A stretch of DNA of 38,202 bases, taken from assembly GCF_000188695.1 (NCBI RefSeq), contig NW_004754918.1, forward strand, positions 1,055,378 to 1,093,579. Direction: 5' to 3'. A program made the translations under genes and the position numbers. Positions 1 through 38,100 of the stretch are shown in pieces; the first letter of the stretch is position 1, and each line of letters begins with the position of its first letter. This DNA is from Salpingoeca rosetta (taxonomy: Eukaryota; Opisthokonta; Choanoflagellata; Craspedida; Salpingoecidae). The notes under the pieces were generated by a model, which had not been told where the DNA came from, ran no database searches, and saw only the letters and a list, made by a program, of their open reading frames with translations.

Positions 1-89
1 CACACACACACGCACGCACGCACCTCCTCGTGCTCGTGTTGTGTTGAATTCACCTCTATTGTCTTGTTTGCCCTTTACATCGACTGCAG

Positions 90-412
90 GCGTCACGCGT
101 TTCGTGGGACATCTCAGGAACCATCCTCACATCCGCAGGCCACGACAGACATTTTCCAGCGTTCCAATGTACGTAATTATTGTGTGTTTGTGTACATGTG
201 TCAACCTGTCTGTCTGTATGTCTACCACACACACACACACACACACACGATCCCCTCAGACTGTAATTCATAGGTCTTCATCCAACCACCACCACCACCA
301 TCCCATCCATCACACCTCAGTGCTGCCCGGTGGCGAGTGGCGCGACTTTGACGCAGGAAAGCTTCCCTCCAAAGACATCGCACCAAAACATGACGATGAC
401 CAGGAGCAGTAA
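90..412 (+). CDS. 3' end of a possible WD-repeat protein (partial)
   Basis: Two exons can be read: 90-168 after the acceptor ctgcag and before the donor GTACGT, and 321-412 ending in TAA. Their phases agree (one base carried over). The first exon reads RVSWDISGTILTSAGHD, which resembles the inner strands and turn of a WD40 blade. The second gives a short tail, LLPGGEWRDFDAGK, followed by a charged C-terminus ending DDDQEQ. A last WD blade followed by a hydrophilic tail would suit a SEH1/SEC13-like propeller, but the usual D-x-W closing motif is absent and the rest of the gene lies outside the window. I see the frame and splice sites directly; the family is an inference with low certainty. The gene converges on KRR1. 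Confidence 0.4.
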
Positions 413-558
413 TGCTTGGACCCGTGGTCACATGCGTGCACGCGCGCATGCGTGTGGCGACATGTGTATTGTACTTCCTTCCCCGCCCCCCCTCTTTCCA
501 ATCACATCTGCAGCTGCGGCTCCAAGCCGCCCACTTCGACGCGTACGTGTCTGCTGCA

Positions 559-564
559 TTTATT
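559..564 (-). terminator. Polyadenylation signal AATAAA for KRR1
   Basis: TTTATT on the plus strand reads AATAAA on the minus strand, about 92 bases past the KRR1 stop. If both signals are used, the two convergent 3' UTRs overlap by roughly 100 bases. Confidence 0.5.
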
Positions 565-612
565 CCACCCCTTCGTATGTGTGTACACGCGCGCGTGCGA
601 ACGTAACAGCCA

Positions 613-618
613 AATAAA
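613..618 (+). terminator. Polyadenylation signal AATAAA for the left-edge gene
   Basis: A canonical AATAAA lies about 200 bases after the stop of the plus-strand gene and only 38 bases before the KRR1 stop codon on the other strand. Confidence 0.5.
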
Positions 619-655
619 CGACACCACAGCCTCCCGTCAGCAACACCAGCGCCCA

Positions 656-3688
<3,033 letters not shown>

Positions 3689-3821
3689 GTTGCCTCGTGG
3701 TCCGCGTTGTGCAACAGTATTCAACAGCAAGAAATGTAGCCAGTTGTTGCGCTGCATGCGACGGGCCCACGCCAGTCAGCAAACAAAGAATAAAAAATAT
3801 GCACCACGAGTATTTTTGGGG

Positions 3822-3838
3822 GCCCTGAATTTCAGGGC
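3822..3838. promoter_or_regulatory. Perfect 17-bp inverted repeat GCCCTGAA-T-TTCAGGGC
   Basis: Two perfect 8-bp arms around one base, 134 bases upstream of the KRR1 ATG. It is a candidate site for a dimeric DNA-binding protein; the function is inferred. Confidence 0.5.
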
Positions 3839-3841
3839 AGG

Positions 3842-3855
3842 TGTCAAGTTTGACA
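3842..3855. promoter_or_regulatory. Inverted repeat TGTCAA-GT-TTGACA
   Basis: Six-base perfect arms around GT, three bases after the previous palindrome. The TGTCAA half-site recurs in the RPL31/SF3B5 divergent promoter. Confidence 0.5.
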
Positions 3856-4588
3856 GGGATCGCATCAAAATCATCCACAACGAAAAGCCGGGAGCGAATC
3901 GGCAGGCAAACTGACGAACAACACAACACACCAGCAACAGCAAGCCAAGCCACCAAGCCAACAAGAAGCCAAGCTCAGCGAGAACAAGGTGAGGAAGGCA
4001 CGCACCACCACCAAGCACCGCGCAAGTGCCTGTGAGCAAGCCTGTGAGCAAGCAAGCAAGCACGTACGGAATCCAGCAGCCTCCCCTCCTTATCTTCTTC
4101 ACACCAACACCCATCCACGCACGCACACACGCATTCGCGGAGAGTGAGCATTGGTGAAGGAGTGGAGCAGGAGACCGTGTGCTCTGACACAACCCTTCAT
4201 CCACCCAGCATCACGATCACACTCGTGGCCACGGTCAAGCACAGCACCCACAGACACAAAGCGCAGCAGCGCACACAGCGAGCGTGCCTCTCTTTCCCGT
4301 CCTTCACTCACCCACTTACACGCGCTCACACACGCTCCCCTCGCCCTCTCTGATATTGTCTATTTGGCTGGCACAGCGATATCCTGGTGTTTGCTACCCA
4401 CCTTGTGCACCGCAGCAGCCAGCAGCAGTACCAGTTCTTTCTTTCGTCGGCTCTCGTTGCGCCTGCTGTATTCTCTTCTCCGACCCGCAGTCTGAGCGGC
4501 GAGTGGGTGAAGCAGCGCAGCACCATACATCCCATCCCATCAGCATCAGCAGCAGCAGCAGCAGCAGAAACACAAGCAGGTGGTCAAG

Positions 4589-11025
<6,437 letters not shown>

Positions 11026-11097
<72 letters not shown>

Positions 11098-12230
11098 TTC
11101 TCTCACTTTCTCACTCGCCGTGTTCATCTCGTGAGCGTGTGTCTTCTCCTGTGTGTGAGTGCCTGCATGCATCCTTCTGTATGCACGTTTGTTCTGTGTT
11201 GTCTTCGAACAACGTGCTGTGGCTATGTACATGATGATGACGTTGATGTGGTCTACAATGCAAGCACACGTGCTGTCTCTTCTTCTCTTTTTTCTTTTCC
11301 TTGTCTTTTCCGTGTGTCGTTTCTTTAAGTGCGAGGGGGAAGCATGCACTCACTCGTTTGTGGTCATGACGATCATCGCAGCACACACGTGCATTGTTCT
11401 GCTCGCTCCCTTCATCCTCGCCCCCCCCCCTTTTCTATGTCTTCTCATTCTCTCTCATCCTCGTCCTTCTTCCTTGCAGTGCTGTGAGTTCTTCTCCCAT
11501 GATCTCCTTCTCCAAGTCGTCATCGCTTTTGTTGTTGCTGTTGCTGTTGTTGTTTGTTGTTGGTTCACGCGCCTCCTCCTCCCTCTTTTCTTTAGAACAG
11601 AGCTCGATTCACCAGAGAACACGTGTTGTTGTTGTTGAACAGCCTGGGCTTCACATTTCATATCATGGGCATCTTTGTCATCGTTGCTTCATCGTGTTTT
11701 TACTTGAGCGCAATTGTACGTGTGTGCCTGTGCGTGCGCTTGTGCGTGCACGTGTGCGTCTGCGTGTGTGCGACATGTGGCTTGACATGACTGTGGGTGT
11801 AGCTTTTGTCGTTGTCGTTTGTTCGAGTTGTTTGGAACCGGATGTGCGTGGTGTTGTGACCACACCTGAGTTGCTTGTCGCAAGCGGTTTTCGCTGTGTG
11901 CTTGCCTCCTTGACGCCCCTTCAGCAAGCAACATGATGGCCTTTGCCCTCTCGTGTGTATTGACCAACCCTGTAACAATACTGCTCTCACCAAAGAAAGA
12001 AAGAAAGAAAGAAAAAGAAAGAAAGAAAAGAAAGAAAGAAAGAAAGACTTTCCTTAACACTGCAACAACAGTGACCCCAAGCAAAAGTGAGAAATGGACA
12101 GGTGAGATGACAAATGGAAGGAAGGGAGGGAGGAGACAAACTCATCGCGCTCCCTCCCAAATCCAAACAGTTGCGACGATTCGTGGAAAATTTTGTCCAC
12201 TTTTCTGCGCTGACACAGCACCAGCAGACA
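11026..12230. other. Intergenic region between scaffold gene and F-box gene
   Basis: It begins with a CA tract (11026-11090) directly after the scaffold stop, so the repeat lies in the 3' UTR. It is then T-rich mixed sequence, with a GAAA/AAAG tract at 11993-12047. The open frames here are low-complexity and I recognise none. No clear AATAAA was found for the scaffold gene. An in-frame upstream ATG for the next gene is at 12114. Confidence 0.55.
11993..12047. repeat. GAAA tetranucleotide repeat
   Basis: Purine-only GAAA/AAAGA repeat about 190 bases upstream of the chosen F-box gene start; possibly promoter or 5' UTR. Confidence 0.85.
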
Positions 12231-17085
<4,855 letters not shown>

Positions 17086-17152
17086 ACAGTAGTCACATAT
17101 CACTGCGTCGCTCAACAAGCAAGCAAGCAAGAAGCAAGCAACAGCTGTCACG

Positions 17153-17228
17153 ATGCCGCCCATCCACTGCTTGGCTGTGTTTGATGTGCGCAAGCTCAAC
17201 GCAGGTGAGATACCCTTTGTTGCGACCG

Positions 17229-17287
<59 letters not shown>

Positions 17288-18294
17288 GCTGCTGCTGCTC
17301 TCTCACTCACTCACACACACACACACACACTCACTCTCTCTCACTCTCACTCTCCCCCTCTCTCTTGCCCTCTCTTCTGATTCCAATCTCTTTTTTCAAT
17401 CACTGCCCATGTTGCCTCCGACAAACCCGCATTGCCACCCATCTCACATCCCACGACGTGTCTGTGTTGTACTGCATCACATCTCTGTTTCACTCGCAGC
17501 TGACCTGCGAAAGGTTGGCGAGGTATACGGGCGCCTGTCATCATACGAGTGCAGGGGTCGCTACGGCTTTCTGGTAAGCAGCTTTTTGGGCGGGGTGGGG
17601 GGGGGGGGAAACGCACGCTTGGTGTTTGCTCGGGACCACATCAAAGCAGCCACCCTCCTTCATGCCCTCACTTGCTGGTATGCGCGGTGTTTGTATCACT
17701 GACGCTGCTGCTGTGTAAGAGGTATGAGAACCCGCAGGATGCGGAGCGAGTCCTTCGCGAGGTGAAGGAGACGACATACCTCGGCATGCGCCTACGATTT
17801 GAGGTGTGCGTGTGCGTGTGTGCGTGAATGTGTGCGTGAATGTTGTGCGTGTGTGTGCGTGAATGTGTGCGTGCACATGTGTGAGTGTGCGTGTGTGCGT
17901 GAATGTTGTGTGTGTGTGTGTGTGTGTGCGTGTGTGTATGTGTGTGTGTGTGTGTGTGCGCGTATGTGTGTGCGCGTATGTGTGCGCACATGTCGCTCGA
18001 TCGAACCACTGTAATTATTTAGTTGTCACACCACAGCTGAAGATGAACACTCACGTTCTCTCCCTTCTGCTCCGTTCCCCCCCTCTCACTCCCAACCCAC
18101 CACCCCACCCCACACAACGCCGGCAGCCCGCCAACTCTCAAAATGGAGAGTACCGGTACCGTCCAGACCCATCACGCCGCGTCCCCTCAGCAACAACAAC
18201 TACAACCGCGGCAGCGACAGCAGGCCTTGACCTTGACCCGCCTGCTGCCAAGAGCAGATTAGACCGAGAGAGGAACAAGTACATTGCTTCATGA
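17153..18294 (+). CDS. Small RRM-like RNA-binding protein
   Basis: Four exons, 125 residues: 17153-17204, 17500-17573, 17720-17803 and 18127-18294. The product starts [16 protein letters not shown] (strand 1), then [16 protein letters not shown] (helix 1), [17 protein letters not shown] (RNP1-like strand 3 and helix 2) and [11 protein letters not shown] (strand 4), followed by an Arg/Pro and Thr/Ala-rich tail ending RERNKYIAS. This is the beta-alpha-beta layout of an RRM, but the RNP motifs lack most aromatic residues, so it may bind protein rather than RNA. The start lies only 67 bases after the preceding gene's stop. An alternative 3' exon is possible (18454-18745). I cannot name an orthologue. 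Confidence 0.65.
17226..17290. repeat. (GTT)n repeat in RRM gene intron 1
   Basis: About 20 GTT units followed by GCT units and a CT-rich run. Confidence 0.9.
17804..17992. repeat. TG-rich repeat with GTGAATGT units in RRM gene intron 3
   Basis: Starts at the donor GTGTGCG of exon 3 and continues as degenerate TG. Confidence 0.75.
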
Positions 18295-18453
18295 TTTCGC
18301 GGGCACACCGGCAATCATTATCGTCAACACTTGCCTGCCTCTTTGTACTGTTGTAATTGAAGCTTCGTCACCAATGTCTGTGTGGGTGTGCTTGCGCTGT
18401 CTTGTCTGAAGTGCCAACACAACCGACCTCCCCTCTCTTTCCTTTTGTCTGTG

Positions 18454-18745
18454 CAGTCACGGACTAAGTGCCATGTGTGTATCTTTGCAACGTTGCACCC
18501 ACGAGTACAACGCCAGGCACGCAGCAGACAGCCTCCTCAAGCCAGGCAGCACCGGTCCCCAAACAAAAGCAGCTCGCACTCAACACGAGGGCGAGAGCAG
18601 TGGAGGCAGCGGAGGTGACGAGAAGGGTGGTACAGGTGGATTAAGGCGCAGAGCAACAAAAGGGAGAGCAGAGAGGGGAGAGTCTCAGAAACGAAACCAC
18701 ACGGGAGCGTCACAACAACACAAACACAACCGAAACAGCAACTGA
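18454..18745 (+). other. Possible alternative last exon or unassigned reading frame
   Basis: A strong pyrimidine-rich acceptor (ctctctttccttttgtctgtgcag) precedes a frame open to TGA at 18743-18745. A donor-like AA/GTACAT inside the last RRM-gene exon (about 18279) would join it in phase, replacing the KYIAS terminus with a Ser/Gly/Arg-rich tail of about 97 residues. No domain is recognisable. It could equally be 3' UTR. Confidence 0.3.
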
Positions 18746-18770
18746 TGATATCTGCGTGTTTGTGTGACGT

Positions 18771-20017
18771 TTACTCCTCAGCCTCCTCGAGCTCCTCCTC
18801 CTCCTCATCAACGACCTTAGTGCCGAGCTCTGCACCAGCACCAAACACCAAGCCAGAAAAAAGGAGCAAGTGTGAGTGCAAGTGAGCGAGCGTCAGCAGC
18901 GTTGTGGTGTGAGCGCGATTGAGTGTGCGTGCGTGCAGGTGTTTGTGGGGCGGCATATCAAAAGTGATGGTCAGCTGTCGTCAGCATGGCGCACCCACAC
19001 ACCCACACTCACACACATCGACTCCACTCATCGCCATTCCCAACGACCACCCTTGTTTCGGTCGTCGCTTATACCAACACCAACTCACGCTTGAAGGTGG
19101 GGACATCGACAAAGGTGACAAGGGAGTACAGCTTGTTCTCGGCCTCCTCATCCTCGTTGCGCTTCCTGGAGATGCGCACGCGCACGCGGCGGGGCACGTT
19201 GCGGATACCACGGGACCAGATGAACTTGTTCAGGTCGGCGTGGATGCGCACGTCGGTGGTGCCCATGTGCTACACAGCACCACAGCAACAAAGCATCGAC
19301 ACAGCGACAGGCAGGCAAGAGGCGTGGTGAGCGTGGCGTGTCAGACGAGACAGGTCGGTACAGCGGCACACGCTGGCAGAAGAAAGAAAGAGGCCATGGA
19401 TCATTTGCAGGCTTTGGGATGTGATGAGTGTGTTGGCGGTTGCGCGTGCGTGTGTGCCGCTTTGCCAACAATACATGGAGGGAAGGAAGTGCGGCAGCAC
19501 AACTCGATGCTGCCCTCAGCGTGTGTCGTCCATCGGCACGACCGTCTTCGTTGATTCCCTCTGACACTCGCTCGCTCGCGAACCGACCAAACATCTTTCT
19601 GTGCCAAGCACCTCCTTCGCCTGCACAACAATGCACACACACTACTCGCGCCTGTTCGCGTGTGGGTTGCAAGCTGTACCTTTGTGGCGAACTTGCGGAT
19701 CTCGGAGATGGCACGGGGTGCACGCCTCTTGAAGCCACTGCAAACAAGAGCACGCGCGCGCGCGTGTGTGAGTGTGCGTGATTTTGGTGAAAGGGTGTGT
19801 GCATGTGTGCATGTGTGTGTGTATGTCAGCGGCATTGTGCCGTGTGCTGGCAGTTGGACAGCGTCTGCAGCAACTTCAGCGCCATCGGTACATCGGTGTG
19901 TGCTGGTTCGTGCGCTCGTGGGAGGGTGAAAACTCACATGCCGTGGATACGCTTGTGCAGGTGGATGGTGAACTCGCGGGTCACGAGCTCCTGCTTCGCC
20001 TTCTTGTCGCGGGCCAT
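18771..20017 (-). CDS. RPL31: 60S ribosomal protein L31 (eL31)
   Basis: Four exons, 125 residues, the same length as human RPL31: 20017-19938, 19737-19680, 19269-19089 and 18829-18771. Conserved blocks are [73 protein letters not shown] and [14 protein letters not shown]. The product is a component of the large subunit near the peptide exit tunnel. The C-terminus is unusually acidic ([12 protein letters not shown]), where human ends NVDEN. All junctions are GT-AG and phase-consistent. The gene shares a 0.5-kb divergent promoter with SF3B5, which fits coordinated housekeeping expression. Confidence 0.97.
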
Positions 20018-20523
20018 GGCTGTGGTCTGTGTCTGTGTGCCTGATGATATGTACGAATGTGGTGTGTGCATGTGTGTATGTGTGAGCGGCGGGTGTACGT
20101 GTGTGTGTATTTGTATGTGTGCGTGGTGTGGGTGATGTGCGCAGGCGAGGCAGGGGAAGAACACATCGATAGGAACAGAAACACACAATGCAGTACGGCA
20201 CAGAGCAAAGAGCACAGAGCACAGAGCACAGGGCACACAGGGCACACAGGGCACAGAGCACATGCGTGCCACCATCCAACACCAGCAGCCCCATCCAACC
20301 CCCATATCGAGGCTGGCGCACCAAAGAGAGGCAAGAGGTCAGGCAGTGTGCTGAAGACGAGGTGGGAAAAAAGGCACCCACACCGCGTGCGCACGTCTCA
20401 ATTCCCGCCCAGGTGGGTTTTGGCCTGTCAAAATCAAGTCATTTTTGACTTCAAGGCACAAACAACAAAGGTAAATTTGACCAAGGACACAGCAGAGAGC
20501 AGAGGGGAACGACGACGACGACG
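20018..20523. promoter_or_regulatory. Divergent promoter region between RPL31 and SF3B5
   Basis: About 500 bases between two opposite start codons. It contains a tandem GCACAGA/GGCACACA array (about 20198-20262), an extended imperfect inverted repeat at 20424-20456 and AT-richer sequence close to the SF3B5 start. No coding frame of interest was seen. Confidence 0.6.
20424..20456. promoter_or_regulatory. Extended inverted repeat with GTCAAAAT / ATTTTTGAC arms
   Basis: The arms GTCAAAAT and ATTTTTGAC are separated by six bases, and the outer GCCT / AGGC bases are also complementary. A further aatttgacc half-site follows about 20 bases on. The core matches the TGTCAA half-sites of the KRR1 promoter palindrome. 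Confidence 0.5.
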
Positions 20524-20636
20524 ATGGCTGAGTCAAGATACAACATCCACTCGCAGCAGGAGCACCGTGAGTGGCTCTGTGTTTGTGTGTTTGTGTGTTT
20601 GTGTGTTTGTGTGTGTGTGTTGTGTGTGTGTGTGTG

Positions 20637-20671
<35 letters not shown>

Positions 20672-21233
20672 TGTGTCTGTGTGTGTGTGTGTGGCTGTGT
20701 GTATGATGGCCTCTCTCTCTTTTTCTCTCTCTCTGTGTGAGTACGTTACAATGCGCCTTCTGTGCCTGTTTCATCAACTCCCGCGTGCGCTCACCCTTTT
20801 CCTTGCGAACGTGCGCGGTATTTGTTTGTTTGTTTGTTTGTTTGTTTGAGCAGTGCAATCCAAGTACATGGGCACTGGACATGCAGACACAACCAAGCAG
20901 TACGTTGCACGCCGCGCACGCTCTGCGATAGATTGCTAAAGTTTGCTCGTTCGTTGTCCACTCACAACTGACACAAAAACACGCACACACTGTCCCTCTC
21001 TGCCTCTCTCTGTCTCTCTCACTCTCTCACATGCACATGTACACACGCTTGTGCATTCTGAAACCTACTGACACACCTCTTCCCTGCGTACGTGTAGTGA
21101 GTGGGTGACCAACCAGCACCGCGACACATACACATCCATGATTGGCCACGAGGGCTTGATGGACTACGTCTCCATTGCAGAGAACGAATCGCGAGAACGC
21201 ACGCGATTCAACCTCCTCCAGGTCAGTCATGTC

Positions 21234-21264
<31 letters not shown>

Positions 21265-21534
21265 GTGTGCTTTTTGGGGTCCACATGTACCAAGCGTGCA
21301 TGGTTGCTCCTGGTATGCGTCCACAAGGCCGCAGGGTGCCCTATTCCCTTGCTTCTTGCCGCTCATCCACACATAACGTGCACGTTCACTACGTGCACAA
21401 CGTGCACTGTACTGCAATACGGTTTGTCTTGCCCGTGCCTCACCGACCGGCGTCATGTTACGATTTGCAAACACGCCATGCAGAGGATGATTTCGCCCTG
21501 TGGACCGCCCGTGAAGAAGGCGGATGCAGAGTAA
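20524..21534 (+). CDS. SF3B5: SF3B5 (SF3b10), U2 snRNP splicing factor subunit
   Basis: Four exons, 87 residues (human has 86): 20524-20566, 20854-20899, 21098-21221 and 21484-21534. The protein runs RYNIHSQQEHLQSKYMGTG, HADTTKHEWVTNQHRDTY, GHEGLMDYVSIAENESRER, TRFNLLQRMISPCGPP, matching SF3B5 from end to end. It is the smallest SF3b subunit, packed against SF3B1 and SF3B3 in the U2 snRNP and involved in branch-point recognition. Phases are 1, 2 and 0, all GT-AG. Introns carry TG and TTTG repeats. Confidence 0.97.
20577..20700. repeat. TGTTTG then TG microsatellite, SF3B5 intron 1
   Basis: Starts ten bases after the donor of exon 1. A separate (TTTG)7 tract at 20820-20849 precedes the exon 2 acceptor. 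Confidence 0.85.
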
Positions 21535-22047
21535 CGACAGCTTGCAGGCAACAGAACCTGCACGTTTCCTGCTTTGAACGCGTTGTCCTGTTGCGAAGCG
21601 TAATTGCAGCATGCATGGTCGCTTGTTTGAGACATCCCCAGAGCTGTTGCGGCACATGAATGCGTCTGTGTCTGTGTGTGTGCGTGTGTGTGCGTGTGTG
21701 TGTGTTTGTGTTTGTGTGTGTGTGTACATGAGGGGTGTTGTTACTTGAGGCCTGTGTGATGCCGAATAGACGTTTAATCAACCACGATCTGTGGGTCGCC
21801 ATCTTTGCGTGTGCTTCATGACGACAAGCATGTGCTGTGTGTGCGGATGGCTCTTCGTTTTCGATCCCATTGCCACCTGTGTAGTGTAGCCGTCTGTTGT
21901 GTGAACACGTGACAAGCCACAAGAACAACGAGGGTTGGGTTGTGGTGGTGATCGGAAGGGTGGGTTGGTTGTTGGTTGGTTGTTGTCGCCGTTGTTGCCT
22001 AGTGCTCCATGCTTGTCCTTGTTTATTCGATCCTGCAGCTGTCCTTT
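21535..22047. other. Convergent 3' region between SF3B5 and GNPTAB
   Basis: Contains a TG tract (about 21668-21724) and no convincing coding frame. A minus-strand AATAAA lies at 22022-22027. Confidence 0.5.
22022..22027 (-). terminator. Polyadenylation signal for GNPTAB
   Basis: TTTATT on the plus strand reads AATAAA on the minus strand, 21 bases after the read-through stop at 22048. It supports a transcript end near 22000. Confidence 0.5.
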
Positions 22048-32993
<10,946 letters not shown>

Positions 32994-33522
32994 GGTGGGA
33001 AGGAATCCTGCAAGCAAGCAAGACCCACAAAAACAAGCGTGAGCTCCCTCCCTCTGTCTCTCTTTCGGTCACACACTCACACTCCCACTCCTGTTGTCTA
33101 CCACTGTCCACCACAACCCCAAACTCTATCAACCACCTCAGCACCACGACCAGCACTTGAGCGCGCACGTTGTTGCTTGTTGTCCGTATCGCTGCCACTG
33201 TCCGGAAACTTTGTAGAAATTGTCCATTACTTTTCTTCAACATTGCCTTTGTTTTTGTTTCTCCCTCTCTCCTTTCACGACAACCAACCACCAACCACAA
33301 CAGCTCTTTGTTTTGCTTGCTGTGTGCATCGACGTGTGTGCGTGTGTGCGTGTGTTGCTTGACGGCGTGTACAGATCCATCACATCAAATAAGATTGTGT
33401 CGTTTTGCTTGCTTTAGCTTGTTGCGCTATCATTAGCTCAACGCAGCTCAGCTCAACTCAGCTCAACGCAGCTCAACGCAGCTCAACTGTGCACTTTGGT
33501 GGTGGTGCAAGTACGCGCAAGC
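32994..33522. promoter_or_regulatory. Divergent promoter region between GNPTAB and the PH-domain gene
   Basis: About 530 bases separate two opposite ATGs. The stretch is T-rich in the middle (33220-33270) and ends in a CTCAACGCAG/CTCAGCTCAA tandem array (33434-33487) 36 bases before the right-hand start. No coding frame was recognised. Confidence 0.55.
33434..33487. repeat. CTCAACGCAG short tandem array
   Basis: Variants of a 10-bp unit (ctcaacgcag, ctcagctcaa) repeated about five times in the presumed core promoter or 5' UTR of the PH gene. Confidence 0.75.
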
Positions 33523-34155
33523 ATGGCAGACGAGGAGTTTGAGGGCTTTGGGTTTGACGAGGAGGAAGACCACGGGTTTGGGGATTTCGGGGCGGAAGCA
33601 GAACAGATGCCAGAGCCAGAGACGGGCGCATCTGAGTCGGTTGCGCGGCAGGCGGATGCAGCACCTGGCGAAGGCGCACAGGCAGTGAGCGAGACGCCCA
33701 CCCCCTCAGAGGCGACCACAACAACAAGCAACGGCGAGGCGCAGGCAGAGTCTGCCACCTCCTCAGGCGATGTGTTGGACTCCGTGGGCCACGGCGAGGA
33801 CGTGCGGCTGGAGCGGTCTGGATGGCTGCGAGTTCTGGAGCCTCGCAAGACGCTGTCGCGTCGTGGCGGGTTGAAGGAGCGGTGGTTTAACCTCCAGGAC
33901 GGCGTGCTCAAGTACTCGTCCTCGGTCACGTCCAAACCCATCTCCACCATCGACGTGGGCAAGATCACCTCCATTGTCGAGCACCGGGAGCAGCCGGAGG
34001 CGTTTACCTTGATCATGGACAAGAAGTCGCTCGACGTCATTGCGCGCGAGGAGGCCGACGCACGCTCGTGGGTTGCGTCGCTTCGTAAGGCCCAAAAGTC
34101 CGTATCGTCCACTGGAAACTTTGGCGGCTCCACGGGCTCTGCTCTGCTCTTCTAG
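33523..34155 (+). CDS. PH-domain protein with acidic phenylalanine-rich N-terminus
   Basis: Single exon, 210 residues, the only intronless gene here. Residues 1-25 read MADEEFEGFGFDEEED then HGFGDFGAE, resembling acidic-phenylalanine ligands of clathrin-adaptor ear domains. An Ala/Glu/Thr-rich disordered stretch follows to about 92. A PH domain fills about 97-192: RSGWLRVLEPR, LKERWFNLQDGVLKYSSS, TLIMDKKSLDVIA and the final helix ADARSWVASLRKA with its invariant Trp (183). PH domains bind phosphoinositides or proteins. The ATG is preceded by GCAAGC and nothing upstream in frame is conserved. It is head-to-head with GNPTAB. The PH call is secure; the adaptor-ligand idea is inference. Confidence 0.9.
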   Translation: MADEEFEGFGFDEEEDHGFGDFGAEAEQMPEPETGASESVARQADAAPGEGAQAVSETPTPSEATTTTSNGEAQAESATSSGDVLDSVGHGEDVRLERSGWLRVLEPRKTLSRRGGLKERWFNLQDGVLKYSSSVTSKPISTIDVGKITSIVEHREQPEAFTLIMDKKSLDVIAREEADARSWVASLRKAQKSVSSTGNFGGSTGSALLF

Positions 34156-34224
34156 GCCACCGCGCGTGCGTGTGTGGGACAATATGTGTATGTACTCGTG
34201 CGCGTGCGTACGCGTCTGTGTGTA

Positions 34225-34296
<72 letters not shown>

Positions 34297-34830
34297 TGTG
34301 TAACGACACCCACGCTTGTGTTTTTCCATCTGTCAGCCTCCTTGTTCTTGTTGCTGTTCACGCCTGTATTACCTCCCCTCCCCCTTTGGTGTCCTATGCT
34401 CTTTTCGATCAACTGGCAAGCCATATTCAACCCCCTGACATGTGCGTTGGCACGTGTTGGTGATAGCTTCCCTCTTCCTTGCCCTGGCTCGCTTGTTTGT
34501 GTGCGTGTTTGCTTGTTCGTGTGCTGCCACAGCCGCCCGCTGCTGTTGCAGCAGACTTGTTGACCAATCAATACACAGCCTCAAATCAAACGCAATCATG
34601 TGCCGCTTTGTGTCTTGTGGATGCAACTGTCGGTTTCTTGTCCTCGCCAACACACGCACACACTTTGAATGAATGAGTTCATGACACACACACACACACA
34701 CACTACAAGCTCATCGCACGACAACAGCACCCGTTGTTAAATGATCCCTTGCGACCAAGACTCAGACCACCATCTCCATCACAGTCACACAACCATTCCC
34801 ACCGCAAACACACAGCCTGTGCAGGGGCGG
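34156..34830. other. Convergent 3' region between PH gene and NDUFA9
   Basis: Contains a TG tract (34230-34292) in the PH-gene 3' UTR and a short CA run (34683-34703). No further gene and no canonical AATAAA were seen. Confidence 0.55.
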
Positions 34831-37882
<3,052 letters not shown>

Positions 37883-38100
37883 GATGTTGATGATTCTCAA
37901 TATGGTGGTGAATAATCGTCATAATAGTTTATTTTTCTCACATCAACATCGCGCCCGACACACGAAATGGTAGGGTTTTATTTTTCTCGTTTGTGGTTGG
38001 ATTTGAGTCGTGTGCAGGCTGCCCGGCAGCACCACGCCGGCCTTGCACATGCATCTGCGCTGGTTTGGGGTGCTTCAACCACCATCATCCACGATGGGCG
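37883..38100. promoter_or_regulatory. Upstream region of NDUFA9
   Basis: AT-richer sequence carrying two direct copies of TTTATTTTTCTC (37928-37939 and 37978-37989), 50 bases apart. They may be promoter elements or, on the minus strand, poly(A) signals of a gene further right. Confidence 0.4.

Larger units (their letters stand above)
3689..4588. promoter_or_regulatory. Divergent promoter region between KRR1 and the scaffold gene
   Basis: About 900 bases between two start codons that point away from each other. No credible coding frame was seen. It holds two adjacent inverted repeats (3822-3855), an AT-rich stretch at 3788-3800 and, just before the right-hand ATG, a CAG run in the presumed 5' UTR (about 4543-4567). 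Confidence 0.6.

Noticed and set aside
11394..11936. Plus-strand frame of about 180 codons between scaffold and F-box genes
   Set aside because: Low-complexity Ser/Leu/Val sequence without domain, splice context or codon pattern like the neighbouring exons.
20198..20262. Tandem GCACAGA/GGCACACA array as an origin or iteron set
   Set aside because: Short, degenerate and of the same CA-rich type as other local repeats; nothing ties it to replication.
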